Below are positions 1-12,200 of a stretch of DNA of 64,000 nt, piece after piece. The notes under the pieces were generated by a model. That model saw only the letters and a list, made by a program, of their open reading frames with translations, was not told the origin of the DNA and ran no database searches. This stretch comes from Prunella strophiata (lineage: Eukaryota > Chordata > Aves > Passeriformes > Prunellidae): NCBI GenBank assembly GCA_036583965.1, contig JAZBQD010000030.1, positions 56,483,551 through 56,547,550 of the forward strand, given 5' to 3'. Position numbers and translations under genes: made by a program. Each line of letters opens with the position of its first letter. The first letter of the stretch is position 1.

Positions 1-1588
1 GACAAGTTATAACCCTTCTTCCTAATTTTAATTCTACCTGGTAGATCAGTAGGAATGAGTTATTAATGCTGATATTCTGAAATGCCACTTAGGTCTTGTG
101 TAATCAAAGAACTGTATTCTCTCAGAACACAAAGGAACCCCTAGTGTGAATTTGTAATTAACGTGCTGAAGGGAATGTTTCCACCCATGTACTGAACACA
201 GTTGTTGGGGCTAATAAACAAGCACAATGGATTCATCCTTTCAACATGATCAAAGAATACATAATGATACAGGCACATGTAATTTTGGGAAGTGTGGAAG
301 ACATTGCTTAGCATAAGCTTATATCACAAGAAGGATGTTAGATCCATGTTTTTGGATATGAACAATTTCCAGAAGAGATACAAAAACATCTTGCCTAGGC
401 TGGCAGAAAGATGCAGTGTGTATTAGAAAAAAGATGGGGTAGAACATTTGGTAGAAATGATACCTGGTACCACTTTTTAGCCTTTGCAAAGATTGGGAAG
501 GCTCCTGAACTAAAAGGACTCTTTCTAGGTAATGCAAAGATATTAGGAAGAGAAAATATTTTTTGTTAAATGAACAAAACAGGCAGCTTTCCAGGCAGAA
601 TAGCCTTTCTTTAGATCATTTCAAGCTCATGAGTCTATGTCTTGCTTGCAGTTTTGCATTTTTTTTCAAAGTGTGTTAGTTAGTAATAAAATATATCAGT
701 CCATGCAAAAATTGCTTTGTTTGTGTCCTTAGGACACTGTGGTTACTATGTGTGCCACCCCAATGGCTGCCTTAAGCAGACTGACCAAAGGCAGTTGCAC
801 TTTGGTGCAAGATTTTCCTATCTTAGTTATGTCTCAGTAAAATATAAGTCAAGCACAAAAATCCACTGATGTTTTTTATCAAAAGGTGAACCATGGCCAG
901 GGGGTGGCCTCATTTAGCTATCTCACACTAAGAATATTCTAAAAATGCAAGAGGCTCGCCTGTTAGATGTGAGAGTAGGGTGGCTACTCTTGTTAGCAGA
1001 TATCCTGCTGACAGAAATAGCCATCTTTTTTGAACAAAGATACAGTCCAAAAGTGCTGATGTTCAGCAGCACCTACTCATAACAGGCTGATGCATTTTTG
1101 TAATTGCAACAAGAGGAAGGGGTCTTGTTTTTATCGGATAATTGCTATAGGTTAGTTATTACTGCTTAATAACCAGTGCTTGAGACTTAGAAACAAAATA
1201 AAATTTGGGTATATTTAGAGATGTATGAGAAACCATACCATTGAGGTTTATGGTTATTCTTCATATTTTTTCCCATGGATACTTGGTTATTGCCAACATT
1301 TGCAGAAAAAAGAATTTCCAGACTTAAAAAAAAAATCCAGTCTCTCCCCTTGAGTAGTTTCAAGCCAAAAATATCCTAGAAGTCCTATTCAGTGCTCTTA
1401 ACTCTTGACTATTGTGCCAGGGCCTAGGGTTATGATCTGTCTTTAAAATATCTACAAGTTATCAAATTAAGAAATTTATATCATAACACATACTGGGAAC
1501 AGGGAAAGCTGATAAGTTCTACTTGTAGCTGAATGGCCAGCAAAGGCCTCAAAAATAAAAAAAAAGTATTTAAAAACATCAGTAAACC
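1..1588. other. AT-rich non-coding, nothing recognised
   Basis: Unique, AT-rich, CpG-poor sequence with stop codons in all frames. The only open frame of note is a 72-codon minus-strand one at 319-537, which resembles no family I know and is within chance expectation. No repeat, RNA gene or regulatory signal could be supported here. Confidence 0.6.
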
Positions 1589-1620
1589 TATCTCTCTCCC
1601 CCTCTCTCTCTCTTTCTCTC

Positions 1621-1667
<47 letters not shown>
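1589..1667. repeat. (TC)n then (TCTA)n microsatellite
   Basis: A compound microsatellite seen directly. About 30 bases of imperfect CT repeat run into roughly 11 near-perfect copies of the tetranucleotide TCTA (about 1621-1666). A 14-base T run follows at 1699-1712. Tetranucleotide tracts this pure are usually polymorphic in length between individuals. Confidence 0.95.
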
Positions 1668-1668
<1 letters not shown>

Positions 1669-4600
1669 CCACAAAGTCAGCTAGATAGTTTCTTAGTATT
1701 TTTTTTTTTTTTCCTTTCCAATGTAGAGCCTATTATCATGGAATCTAAACACCTAACTCTCTAAACAACATGCAAACTGAAGAAGCTGACAAAATACTTT
1801 CCTGGAACATTGCAAATCTTCCTATTTCGTGCTGTGTTTGCAAGCTCATGCATGAATGCTCTCCCCATATTACTGAGCTTTTGTTTGTTAAGATAGCGAG
1901 GATAAATGAGGAAATATATATTTTGTGACTTGAACTGAAAGTGCAGAAATATTTCCAGTATTGCACATTGCAATTTATTTTTTATTTTTTAACATAAAGT
2001 TTTATGATAATGAGGGAAGTTCATGGACATTGCTTCCTCTGATTTCTAAACCTGATTTCATTTATTAATAATTTTCAAATGTCATGAAGCCTTAATTTGC
2101 TATATATGACATTGCTTCTTCTGGAAAGGAAATCGTGTGGATTGTTAAATTATCAATGAAATTGGTTTATCGTTGAAAGTAAAGAGACCTGAAAGCAGAG
2201 AGAAGCCTTGGGGAATTCATAGTAAATCTAATCAGGTAAAAAAGCATTTGTAAATCTCAGTGTATCTTCATGTTATTTTTCTTTGTGGTAACCATATTTT
2301 CAGGAGAATTTTTGTGTTACTGTGTTGTAAAACTAAGAACAGTCATTCCTCATTCTCTAGCAGGGTATACTATGTATGCATATGTACTCCTTCTCTGTCT
2401 CTCCTTCCTTCCTGTTCTCCCTTTCTGAACAATATTGATTTTTTTGCTTATTTTGTAGGATCCCATAATGGCCTTTCTTCAGCAGAACACACTCTGAAAG
2501 TCACTTTCAACTCCTGAAATTAAATGCAGAATATGGACCACCTTGCTGTAAAAACCGCTCTTCCAAATTTGAACATCTCACTTTCTGTATATTTTCAGTT
2601 TAGGAGTCTATACCTAATGCATAAACTCTGGCTGGATGGTGTGCTGTGTGCCACTAGCAGGGTTCAAGGCTGCAATGCAAAAATGCCCACTACCTCTCTT
2701 TTTTTTCCTATCTGCTCTCTGGCCCTCTCTCAGGCTTCAGCAGTTATGTACCTCAGAGTCAACTTCACACCAGTGGAGAGAAAGAGCCTTCTTTGAACAG
2801 TTTTGCCATCTGTGAGATCTGTTTAAGTCATTTACCTCTGCTGTTCTAAACCCATCAGCTGTTATGCACATGGATAATTTTATGGACTGGGCTATATCCT
2901 TGAATGGGTAGAGACATACTCTGACAGTTCAGCTATGTAAATGCCAAGCTGTTTGCAGCAAGAAGGCTTTAGCCTTAAAGATTTTCTGGCAGGGACTATA
3001 TAAAATGGATGCTTTTTAATAATTCTCTGCACATGCCCTCCATCTTATTTAACATCCTCCTTGCCCCAATTTATAAATGTTCACCTGGCACAGTGGTGGA
3101 TACACCTCACTCAGGAGCCAAGTGAATGTGGCACCAGGAGTCTTTGGATTATGGAACACCTAATGAGCCCAGGTACAATTGGAACAAATCCAGAAGCTAT
3201 GGGCAGACACAAGGAAGGTGAAAGAGTTGGAAAATTCTTGTTTGGACCCGTTGGTATTATTCATATGCAGAGAGAAAAGATATGTATCTGTGACAATTGC
3301 ATTGGTGTTTATCAGCAAGGCAATGATTTTTAAAAAAGATTAAAAAATGGCATTTCCTGTTCATAAAACCATATAAATTCTATCTACTTTTTATGGTATA
3401 TGTAAACTATGTTTTGGATTTGATATAATCTACAAAAATATGATTAAATCTTTTTCTGTTTTATTTCATTCTATCATCCATGCTAAGATGACATCCCTTG
3501 AACTGAAAACCATATTCATTAATAAATAGTCCAATATTTTCAATACCTGCTTTGAAAAAGACGTGTTTTATCCAAACACTGAAGCAAAAGCTTCAATAGA
3601 ATTTCCTTTCCCTGCCGATAGGATAGTCGTCTTTGGAGTTTACAGTCTCCACTCAGTGCACACCTTTTCCACAAAGCTGTGTTACCTCCCACAGAGCTTT
3701 GCTCTCAGGACCTGCCTTTCATCAGTTGTTCTCCGCTCCGCATTTATCTTTCCCTTCTGTACTGGCAACACAGCTAGATCACCCCCTCCAGAGGCAAACC
3801 CAACATCTATAGGATGAATGTCTAGCTGGGGTCACCCTGCACAGTGCTCACAGCATCTCTCCAGGCAGGGTGGTCCAAGCAAGGATCTATATTTTTATGC
3901 CTGCCTGTTTGTGCCTATTTGTAAGACTGGAGATCGGCAGACTTCAGGGAAAAGATAATACAGCTTCAGTTTGCTGTTTCCTAGGAGATTCAGTCTAGAG
4001 CAATAAGGGCTGCTGAGCCTCTTTGGAAATCCTAATCCCTGACTGAACCAGCAAGACCTGCTCACACATGGCTCCCCCTTAGAAAAGCCTGGCACTGCTG
4101 GGGCTGCCTTTAGGGGATGCCTTGGTGCTCAGTGTATCCTGCTGAGACAACTGAACTCTTCAGGCATGGACTGGGGACTACTCAGGAGAGAGAATAGCAG
4201 ATGAATTCCAGAAGAAGCTGGAAGCAGTGACTCTAGCTTGTGGTAAAGATACAGCTAGAGCTGAGCCATGCTTGTTCTGTCTGAGAAAGGTATTAGAAAT
4301 GGCCCAATAAAACCTGCTGATCTTACATTAGTTGCTTATGAAGATTATGAACATTATGTATATGAAGATTAAGAACACCTTTTGTATTATATTGAAATAT
4401 ATAGAGATTAATGAAAAAGATAGAATAGCCTTTGAGTTAGCAAGTGGATTACATCTAACTGAATTTTGATAACTGAGCTTGTCTAAAGCGATTGTTTTAG
4501 CACATAATAAACTTGGACTCAGGGTGCATGGAAAATAATTGCATATTGGTAATAAAAGGTAGATTAGCACAAGATCATAGCGTGTGAACTACAAAAATTA

Positions 4601-4734
4601 TTCTAAAATAAAAATAAATCACTGGCTGCAATTCCTCAAAAATCAGAATCGGACACAATGTTATGGAAAATATCTGCAATATCTTGAATACAAGATGTAG
4701 GAAAGCGTTAATATTTTTTCAAGAAATCAAAATG
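1668..4734. other. Non-coding unique sequence
   Basis: AT-rich sequence without a recognised element. It includes a pyrimidine-rich stretch at about 2388-2427 that leads into a T-rich run ending in TAG at about 2459, which looks like a 3' splice site but is followed by no recognisable coding exon. Short open frames (2260-2517, 2524-2796, 3061-3333, 3563-3817, each under 91 codons) match nothing I know. They overlap no splice-bounded structure that I would defend. Confidence 0.55.
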
Positions 4735-5300
4735 TAGCAGACATTGACAATATGGAAGATGATCAGAATATCACATGGGAAGAAATGGATAGGCTTTAGA
4801 ACTGGGACAAGGTATGTGATTTAATTAGTTTGAAATGCGAGGTAATGAACATAGGGAGCAATGAGAATTTCTTCAATCAGAAGGCCCACTGGTTGAAACA
4901 GGAAGACTTAGGGGTATTAGTCAGTCAAAGAATTATTATGCACCACCTAGGTGCATGTAGCAGTAAAAAATGGAAATACAATTCTCAGATGTATCCAGTG
5001 AGGCTTTTGCAAAACGAAAGCATTAAGTATTAATTATAAGTTGCACTGTTGAGACATTATCTGGTATGGAGTTTAGAATTCCAGTCATGAAAACTCAACA
5101 AGTTAAACTCCTAATGGAGCAGGTGGAGAGAGGAAAAGAGTTAATAGCAGTGCTGTAGGAACAGAAAGCCTGTTTTGTGACCTAATCTTATCAAAATTTT
5201 TAATGTAATGAAATAAAAAACCAAGAGTACTTTTGGTCTATCTGTATAAAGACATGATAAAAGCAGATAAAAGTAAAAGAATGCCCATTAAAGGTAAGGG
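4735..5300 (+). mobile_element. Ancient CR1-like LINE remnant (reverse transcriptase C-terminal part)
   Basis: A decayed non-LTR retrotransposon fragment, visible only by conceptual translation. From about 4785 the plus strand reads a segment like the CR1 region downstream of the catalytic box: a D-R-L-x-N-W stretch (with one stop), then K-C-E-V-M-N-I-G and E-D-L-G-V-L-V near 4830-4930. These match the K-C-K-V-L-H-L-G and K-D-L-G-V-L-V blocks of CR1 reverse transcriptases. After a frame change around 5045, another block resembles the family's H-L-E-Y-x-V-Q-F and L-L-E-R-V-Q-R motifs. Stops and frameshifts show it is dead and old, clearly older than the other CR1 copies in this window. Both boundaries are approximate. 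The family assignment is inference from motif order. Confidence 0.6.
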
Positions 5301-8229
5301 ACAATTTTGACCAAAATAGGACATAATAAATGTGGTATCAAAAATGGAAAAAAGATATTCTACAAAAATCTTAGAAATATAAGTAGTGGTGGCAGAAAAC
5401 CTGAATTAGTCTAAATTAATTAGTTTAAATCCTTAATGTTATCAGTTCTTTTAACTGATAATGAGATTGACTATGATGAAAGAAAGCTGTAGATGGAAAA
5501 GTGTCCCAGAGCAAGAGAATTCATGTTGAAGTCGGGAAAATGAAGCCAAAAAAGATCTGGTTTTGCTAAGACCTACCTTGGCTTATGCATATAGAGCTGG
5601 TGTGTTGAAATCAGTCATATTTGCCTGGACAAAGCAGTAAACAATGAGCAATGAGACTGAAATTTGCAGAAGACGAAGTAACAGAAAGGATAAAAATGCT
5701 AAAGGAATTATCCAATGGAAAATTTTCACTATGGTTTGCTATGTGCACATCAGTGACATGTATGTCACAGTGACACCTCTATGTCGATCTCCCTCTGTGC
5801 GGTTTTACCCACCTAAGCTAATTCTCAGGGCCCTGTGGGCATCACTCCCTCTACAGAAGGGTGTTTGTGTGGTCTGAGGGCCAGTTCATAGTGTCTGTCT
5901 GTCCATGTTCCCACTTTGCTGGCCTGGCTGAGGCACCCTGCTCTGTGACCATGCTGGGCAGGACGCTGCCCCATACCTGCCCTGCCACCACCCAACCTCC
6001 TGAATCCCCTTCCCCTGTAAATGGCCCTGTTGTTTGCATCCCTGACACTAAACCACTTTTATAATCTGTTATTACTTTATTGAGGGGAAAGATATTTTCT
6101 TTTCTGGGACCCTAGGAAGACTTTGCTGTTCTTTTTTAGTCTGTAAATCCAGTTTTGATCAGTGTTGAGAGGCATCAGGAGGGCTGATGAGTCTGGATCT
6201 GGCTAGGATATGCAGAGAAGCCCAGGAGTTGGGAAGCACTCTGGAAGTCTCTTTGGCAGCTGTCTGCCAGGTCAGTACTTGATGTCTTCTGTCAATACCA
6301 ACCCATAAAATATCTAAGAACATGAAATCCAGATGGTTTCTTCTGAGCAGGAAATCTGAACCAGTTAGGATCACTGGAGACACAACCACTTCAAAACACA
6401 ATATGCTGAAACTCTCCCTGGCATGCAGAAATGCTGAAAACAATCTGAGTGCTGACAAAGTGTTGGTGGATATATCAGGGTTAGCAGAGAGCACTGCAAT
6501 TCCTCTACAGACCCGGGAGCTGTGATGGTGTGTGTCCTTGTGTTTTAAATTTTGCTTTGAATATTCCACATAGCTCTATTTGGTCCAGGCTCCCTTGCAG
6601 TAGCACTCTTATTTCAGCAAAAGCAGTATAGAAATGATTCACATTCCTAGGTAATTTCCCTCTGTGCTGTTGTACAAAAGAGGGAAAAGGAATTCATTTT
6701 CCCTTGCATCAACCAATGCTTGAGACCAATGAACTTAAAACAAAGATATTTTTTGGTTCCTCTCTTTCTCTTTTCCCTCCTGGAGTGTAATAAAAGAAAT
6801 TGTATTTGTGCAAATAAACATTGTATTGCTATAGCACTTTCCCAGTCCAAATCTTTTTCACAGAGTGCCTTTTTTTCCCCCCCACTGAAGATCTACACAG
6901 TAATTCTGGTACTGTATTAGAGACCTCCCAGAATTCCTGTATGTGGACTACAAAAATGAGTTCCACATAGACCAAAGAAATTCTAAGCATGCAGGAAATG
7001 TTTTAGTGTATTCTCCAAAACCAAAGTCTCTTCTAAATAAAAAGTTACTGAGGTGTCAGAGAAGAAACTTTTACAAATCACTGTATTTAATTTTTCTGAA
7101 TTCACACTTGTTAGCAGGTGAGTATATTCTTCTGTATTTACTTGAATGCACTGATCATATATTAGTATTTGATTTATGTTAATGAAGATGATAATTGGAT
7201 GATAGTGAAAAAGAGAAAGGGGAACCAACATAAAAACGCTACAGGGGAAATAAAAGATCAAGAGGGTTGGATCCATTTCCTGTTAAGTTCCTCAGGAGTG
7301 TTTCCAATGATTTCACTGAGCTTTAGCTCTTGTCCTTAGTGGAAAAAAAGATACTGAGGTTCATTAGCAGCTTTTATTAAATAAAACTTATTACCATAAA
7401 AAAAGTACATCCAAAGAGCTATGTGGAAAGAGAAACCAGGGATTACTTGAAGGTTATTGGGAAGTTTTTGTTGTTTCACATTTTGTTTGTTGGGTGAGTT
7501 TTTTTGTGGTTTTTTGTTTGTTTGATTGCTTGTTTGCATGTTTGGTTTTGTTTTAATTTGTTTTAATGCAAATACTTTGAAACCAAAGCTCTTTTTCCTC
7601 AGCATTGCAGAAATGCCTGTGTTGCAAAGGGTATTTACCTGGGTGAGAATAAGAGGCTATGAAGTTCCCATGAGCCGAAGGAAGGACACATGTCGTGTTT
7701 CTACCTCCTGGACCTGATTTCATATTTAATATGTTCCCTGACATATTACTTGATTATCTACATGGGTGTGGGTATGATCTGGAGCAGCCCTGGGTGCAAA
7801 GGACAGAGGAGCTGTTCCATTCGCAGGAAGAGAGCCTCCGAGCTGCGGGGATGCTGACTTTGCCTTGTCATTTCCCCTCATGGCCAGAGAACAGTTAGTT
7901 TGACTCATTTCATACACTAGTATAGACATGCCCTGTGAGTTCTGAAAACTAAGTGTTTCACCATTTAGAAGGCTTTTCTGCATTCTTGCTGCCAAAACTC
8001 CTGCTTGTTTTTAAATTGGCGTAACATTAATCATTTCAAGATAGCAAATGCTTTGCCAGAACTGAAGGTAGTGTCCCCTGACACAGCATTGATTATTTAT
8101 TTTGAATCATTTTCAACATTGCTTCTTCTGTCTTCTGTTATGTCAGCCCTTACAGTGTCATTTTTCTAATAAATTAATTTAGTATTTTGAATTCACAGAA
8201 GTAAAATATGAATAGGATGGAATGAAGCA
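5301..8229. other. Non-coding; GC-richer patch at about 5730-6060
   Basis: Mostly unique AT-rich DNA. About 5730-6060 and, less strongly, 6150-6530 are visibly richer in G and C than their surroundings. They carry open frames on both strands (67 codons plus at 5861-6064; 136 codons minus at 6159-6569), but neither translation resembles a known protein and no element was recognised. About 7480-7565 is a low-complexity GTTT-rich stretch. No gene is supported. Confidence 0.5.
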
Positions 8230-8230
8230 G

Positions 8231-8250
8231 ACAAACAAACAAACAAACAA
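8231..8250. repeat. (ACAA)5 microsatellite
   Basis: Five perfect tandem copies of ACAA. Short and unremarkable apart from its purity. Confidence 0.9.
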
Positions 8251-8507
8251 GAAAGGATGAAAATTGAAAATTGTTTGGGAATACATTTTGAAGTAAATGG
8301 ATTTTAAAATACCCTCTTGCGTGCTTGAAAAGCATTGACAACCCCAATATCTCAACAAATACAGAGAAATTTGTGTTGTAAAATAACAGTGGAGTTTTTA
8401 TATTTTCTGGGTTCATGGGTGGAAAGGGGGATCTGCATGATGGGGAGTTTCAGTGTGCGGAGAGCAGGACTCTGACCTGATATTACCTCTCATATTATGT
8501 GGTGAGT

Positions 8508-8530
8508 CATCCTAACGGAGGGTTAGGATG
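8508..8530. repeat. Perfect inverted repeat, 9-bp arms
   Basis: CATCCTAAC and its exact reverse complement GTTAGGATG flank a 5-base spacer (GGAGG). It can form a small hairpin or cruciform. No gene lies next to it, so a terminator role is not suggested. Confidence 0.85.
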
Positions 8531-8630
8531 CCTTTTGGCTTGAGGTTTACAGCACAAAGGCCTCAGAGACAAGGATTTCTTCTGGCTTTAGAGTAATTTT
8601 CCCTTTGTCTTTGTATACATCTTTGTATAT

Positions 8631-8700
8631 GTATACATACACCTTTGATTAAGTGAGAAGAATCAAAGGTGTATACATACACCTTTGATTAAGTGAGAAG
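8631..8700. repeat. Tandem 30-bp duplication with an embedded palindrome
   Basis: The 30 bases at 8631-8660 recur exactly at 8671-8700 (period 40). The 10-base insert between them, AATCAAAGGT, is the reverse complement of ACCTTTGATT, which occurs inside each copy. As a result 8661-8690 is an inverted repeat with perfect 14-bp arms and a 2-base spacer. This arrangement suggests a template-switch event during replication rather than simple slippage. Confidence 0.93.
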
Positions 8701-8827
8701 TAAAAGGTGGTCTCTGAGGGTGAAAGGTGCCAAGCACCTACTTTTGTCTCCTTGACTTCACCCTATTCCTCAAAACCTTGGCCTTTGGTGGAGACCTACA
8801 CACGCTCTGCAGTTTTGTAAGGCAATG

Positions 8828-8843
8828 ATCCAGTGCACTGGAT
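8828..8843. repeat. 16-bp perfect palindrome
   Basis: ATCCAGTG followed directly by CACTGGAT, a spacerless perfect palindrome. It lies in a somewhat GC-richer unique stretch (about 8740-9050). No protein-binding site is known to me for this exact sequence. Confidence 0.8.
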
Positions 8844-9067
8844 GGCCCTGGCTCCCACTGCAGTCAGGGGTCCCAGATGTACAGCACAGCACTAATGCCC
8901 ATGAGTAGTCTGATTACAGAGAAATGCACACACGATGGGATCAGCCCCATAGAGCCCCTTGACTTCACAGGGATAGAGAGCATTGACCTCAGCTAAGGGA
9001 GGAATCAACCCTGAAGGCCTGGATTTATGACATTGCCACTGACAATACACTGGCTGTGCTGAGAGAG

Positions 9068-9245
9068 GGAAGGAAGGAAGGAAGGAAGGAAGGAAGGAAG
9101 GAAGGAAGGAAGGAAGGAAGGAAGGAAGGAAGGAAGGAAGGAAGGAAGGAAGGAAGGAAGGAAGGAAGGAAGGAAGGAAGGAAGGAAGGAAGGAAGGAAG
9201 GAAGGAAGGAAGGAAGGAAGGAAGGAAGGAAGGAAGGAAGGAAGG
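9068..9245. repeat. Perfect (AAGG)n tetranucleotide array, about 44 copies
   Basis: An uninterrupted purine tract of about 178 bases, every unit AAGG, followed by a short GGCT repeat. No substitution is visible, which implies recent expansion or continuing length turnover. On the plus strand it is all purine and mirror-symmetric, so it can in principle form triplex (H-) DNA. A 68-codon open frame running through it, reading K-E-G-R over and over, is a by-product of the repeat. Confidence 0.97.
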
Positions 9246-12200
9246 CAGGCTGGCTGGCTTAGGGCTTCAGAACATCATGCTGATAGAAGAAAGGACTGTC
9301 TATTGCCTATTCTCCCCAAAGGGAATGAGGCTGCAGAAAGGCCATAAAGCTGCTCTCCTCTTGCAGCAGCTAAAGCAGCAGCTGTGCAATCCAGCTCAGA
9401 CAAGTGTTCTCAGGTCCCATTTCAAGGGAAGCAGGCAATGATAAATTGAATGAAGCAGGCAAATTGGTGAGAGAAAATAATGGGCGAAACAACATGCAAT
9501 GGGGCAGAATAGTGCTGCAGCTGTCTCTGCTTTGTCCCCTTTTTATCAGCAGCTGGACTTGAGGAAGGATGTCACTTAGGTCTCAGTAGAGATGGTAAAG
9601 GCTGAGCATTATTTGCATTAATGTTTTTAAACTCCTTTCTCCTTCTCTCTTTTTTTTTTCCTTTTAGTTGACCTGAGCCTCAAATTCTCAATGATTTTTT
9701 TAATATCTGAGGAAAAATAAGCAAAGCATATACACTTATATTAGTATAGATGAAAGATATTTCTTTGGATTTTTATTTGTTACCTTTTTGTAGGTATTAT
9801 TTAATAATTTATTTTCTCTTTTAGTCCTGCTTTGTTTCACTTGGCAGCTGCAGCAATAGTTTCTAGCTTCTGGCAAGGAAAACAGATGAGCAAAAATTCT
9901 CTGTCTTGAAGTTAAATGCATTCCTGCAGCAACAGGCCTCTCCAGCTTTCCAGCCACTATGAATCCTGAGCCTACTCTTAAACTGGTAAGTCAGCAGCCA
10001 TGCCAGCACAACACTTTGCCAGAATTGTTCAATCAGGCCAGTCTATATTGATTTATTTTTAAATGTATTCAGCATCAGTTCCTCTGTTTTCTGTCAGTTA
10101 GCGATACTGTCACTGCTTTGATTCACCACCCCTTCTACTGCAAATCGTATGAACACATTATCAAGCAGCCAGTGCACCTTGGTTTTGAGGCTGACAATAC
10201 AGGATCAATGTCCCAGGGGTTCAACCCTGAATTTCAATAATTCAATTAAATTCCTTGAATACTGGATTCAGCCAGATCGATTCCACATTGCTTGCATGTT
10301 CACGTACAAGACATCCTCCACAGAGAACCTGCATATAGTCCCCTTGTCGGTGTATAACAAAGGGAAAAGAGAAAATATTGAACTGGAGGAAAGATAATCA
10401 AGCATTGAACCTGCTGAGCCTAACAGTAAAAAACTGTTCAGGAGAATTCTGCAGCAGCTGAAGCCACTGGAGGATACTGTATGTAAAACTGGGGTCCTAT
10501 TAAAAATGTATAAACATATCCAGGATTAGGTTTTAAAGCTATTGCTATAGGTATGAAATGAGCTTAACTTAGAACTCCTGGGCTCCCTCTAGGCTCATTT
10601 ACAACTAACCAAGGGAAAAAATAAACTCTTTTATTGCTTGAATAATTCTATGCTACCTATAACAGTAGTTAATAGTTAATAAGGATTTATGCCTCTCATA
10701 ACTGAAAGGTGTATCTAGATTCTACAAGTGGATATATACAGATGCTAGAAATTCATCACCCATACTGTTCACAAACAGTATAAAAAGAAAGAAGAAGAAA
10801 GAAAAAGTCTATGCAAGCCACAGGTTGTGACTACACAGAAAGATTCTTTAAAGAACACCCAATCTTCCAGGCCCAGCTCCAGACATCTGTGGAGCTCTTC
10901 CTTTGGATGCAGAAGCCTATGATACAGTACCCTCCATCATGCGTGGTACTCTGCATGAATTCAGGGCAGGTGTAGGTGTAACAACCTCCCTCCCACTTTA
11001 GATTGGCAGCAGATGCAAATTTAGAACTTCAGGATGTGCTGACTAGTGATAAATGCTCCTCCTTAATCTGAAGCTGGAAGTTTCTTGGAACCCTCATTAC
11101 TTCTTGGTGGATGTTTGTATAACATCCAGAATGAGAAGTTATGGTTCTATTTTAAACTGCTGCCCTAGTGTAATGGAAGAAGGTAAAATAGCAGTAATTG
11201 ATAGAAATAACACTGTGAAATCAACTTCCCAAACAACAGAAAGTCTGCCATGACTAGATGTTCTACATGTTTTGAAGAGGATATTTGTCCTTATGGTCTA
11301 ATTCACTGGCAGTTATTTGTTTGCCACTAAGGGACAAGTCAGTCCTCTTTAAATTTTACTGGGAACTCAATTAAGAACAAATTCCAATAGTTTCTTATTA
11401 AGCATTATGATTATTGAGCACTTAAGCAAAACATCAAATCAGGTTCTGTGATAAATGGTCCATATAGGACATAGCATAATAATAGCCTGGAAAGTAGTAA
11501 TTTATAGGACTTCCAGTATCAATGGCCAGCCCTGGAATAGCCAGCAACAGAAACAAAAGATCACTTTAATTTTTTAAGGAGAACTTTTTTTAATAAACTA
11601 CAGCCATTTCAGTTTCATAGGTTAGGGTTCCTTCATGACTATTCTATTTCTTATTCATTTATTTGTTGTAGTAGCAGACAGAGACCTATTCTGAGCTATT
11701 TCATAAACACTCAGACACCCCCCCAAAATTATTTTTATAAAACATAAATGAGGCTCAATGAAAGCTGTAAAGTATAGAGGTTGGAGGGCATACCATTTTG
11801 AGATGGGTAAAACCATTTACATAAACAAAAATGAGCAGTGTTGGGTAAAACAGACTGTGTAATAGTTTCAGCTTAAAATTTTATTAACATGATGAAAGGG
11901 AGTAGGATAAATAGATGGCTATTTTGTTCTTTTCAAAATAAAAATAAAAATAAATTTATAAATTCTTATTCCTTTTGTTGACACCTTCTCAAACCAGGGT
12001 GAAATTTTCATTGGCAATATCTCTAGGGTCAGTGTTTTAATATCTTTTCACAATGAGTACCTTCCCTCTGAATATCTGGCTTATGTAGCATAAGCCTCCC
12101 TTCTATACCCTCATTCACCATACAGTTTTTTCTTTCATTTCAATCATCATATTTGTATCCCACAAACTGAATTGTAATGTTAATGCTAGTAATAATACTT

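Noticed and set aside
2388..2459. Pyrimidine tract and TTTTGTAG as an exon acceptor
   Set aside because: The downstream frame closes quickly and shows no homology; insufficient to claim an exon.
5600..5720. Another reverse-transcriptase catalytic-box remnant (F-A-E-D-like translation near 5665)
   Set aside because: Only a few residues match, frames break on both sides, and no neighbouring CR1 blocks could be found.
9056..9262. Lysine/glutamate/glycine/arginine repeat protein
   Set aside because: Pure translation of the AAGG tetranucleotide array.
9642..9667. Strong 3' splice-site look-alike (pyrimidine tract plus TTTTAG)
   Set aside because: No coding or otherwise recognisable exon follows, and pyrimidine tracts followed by AG are common in this composition.
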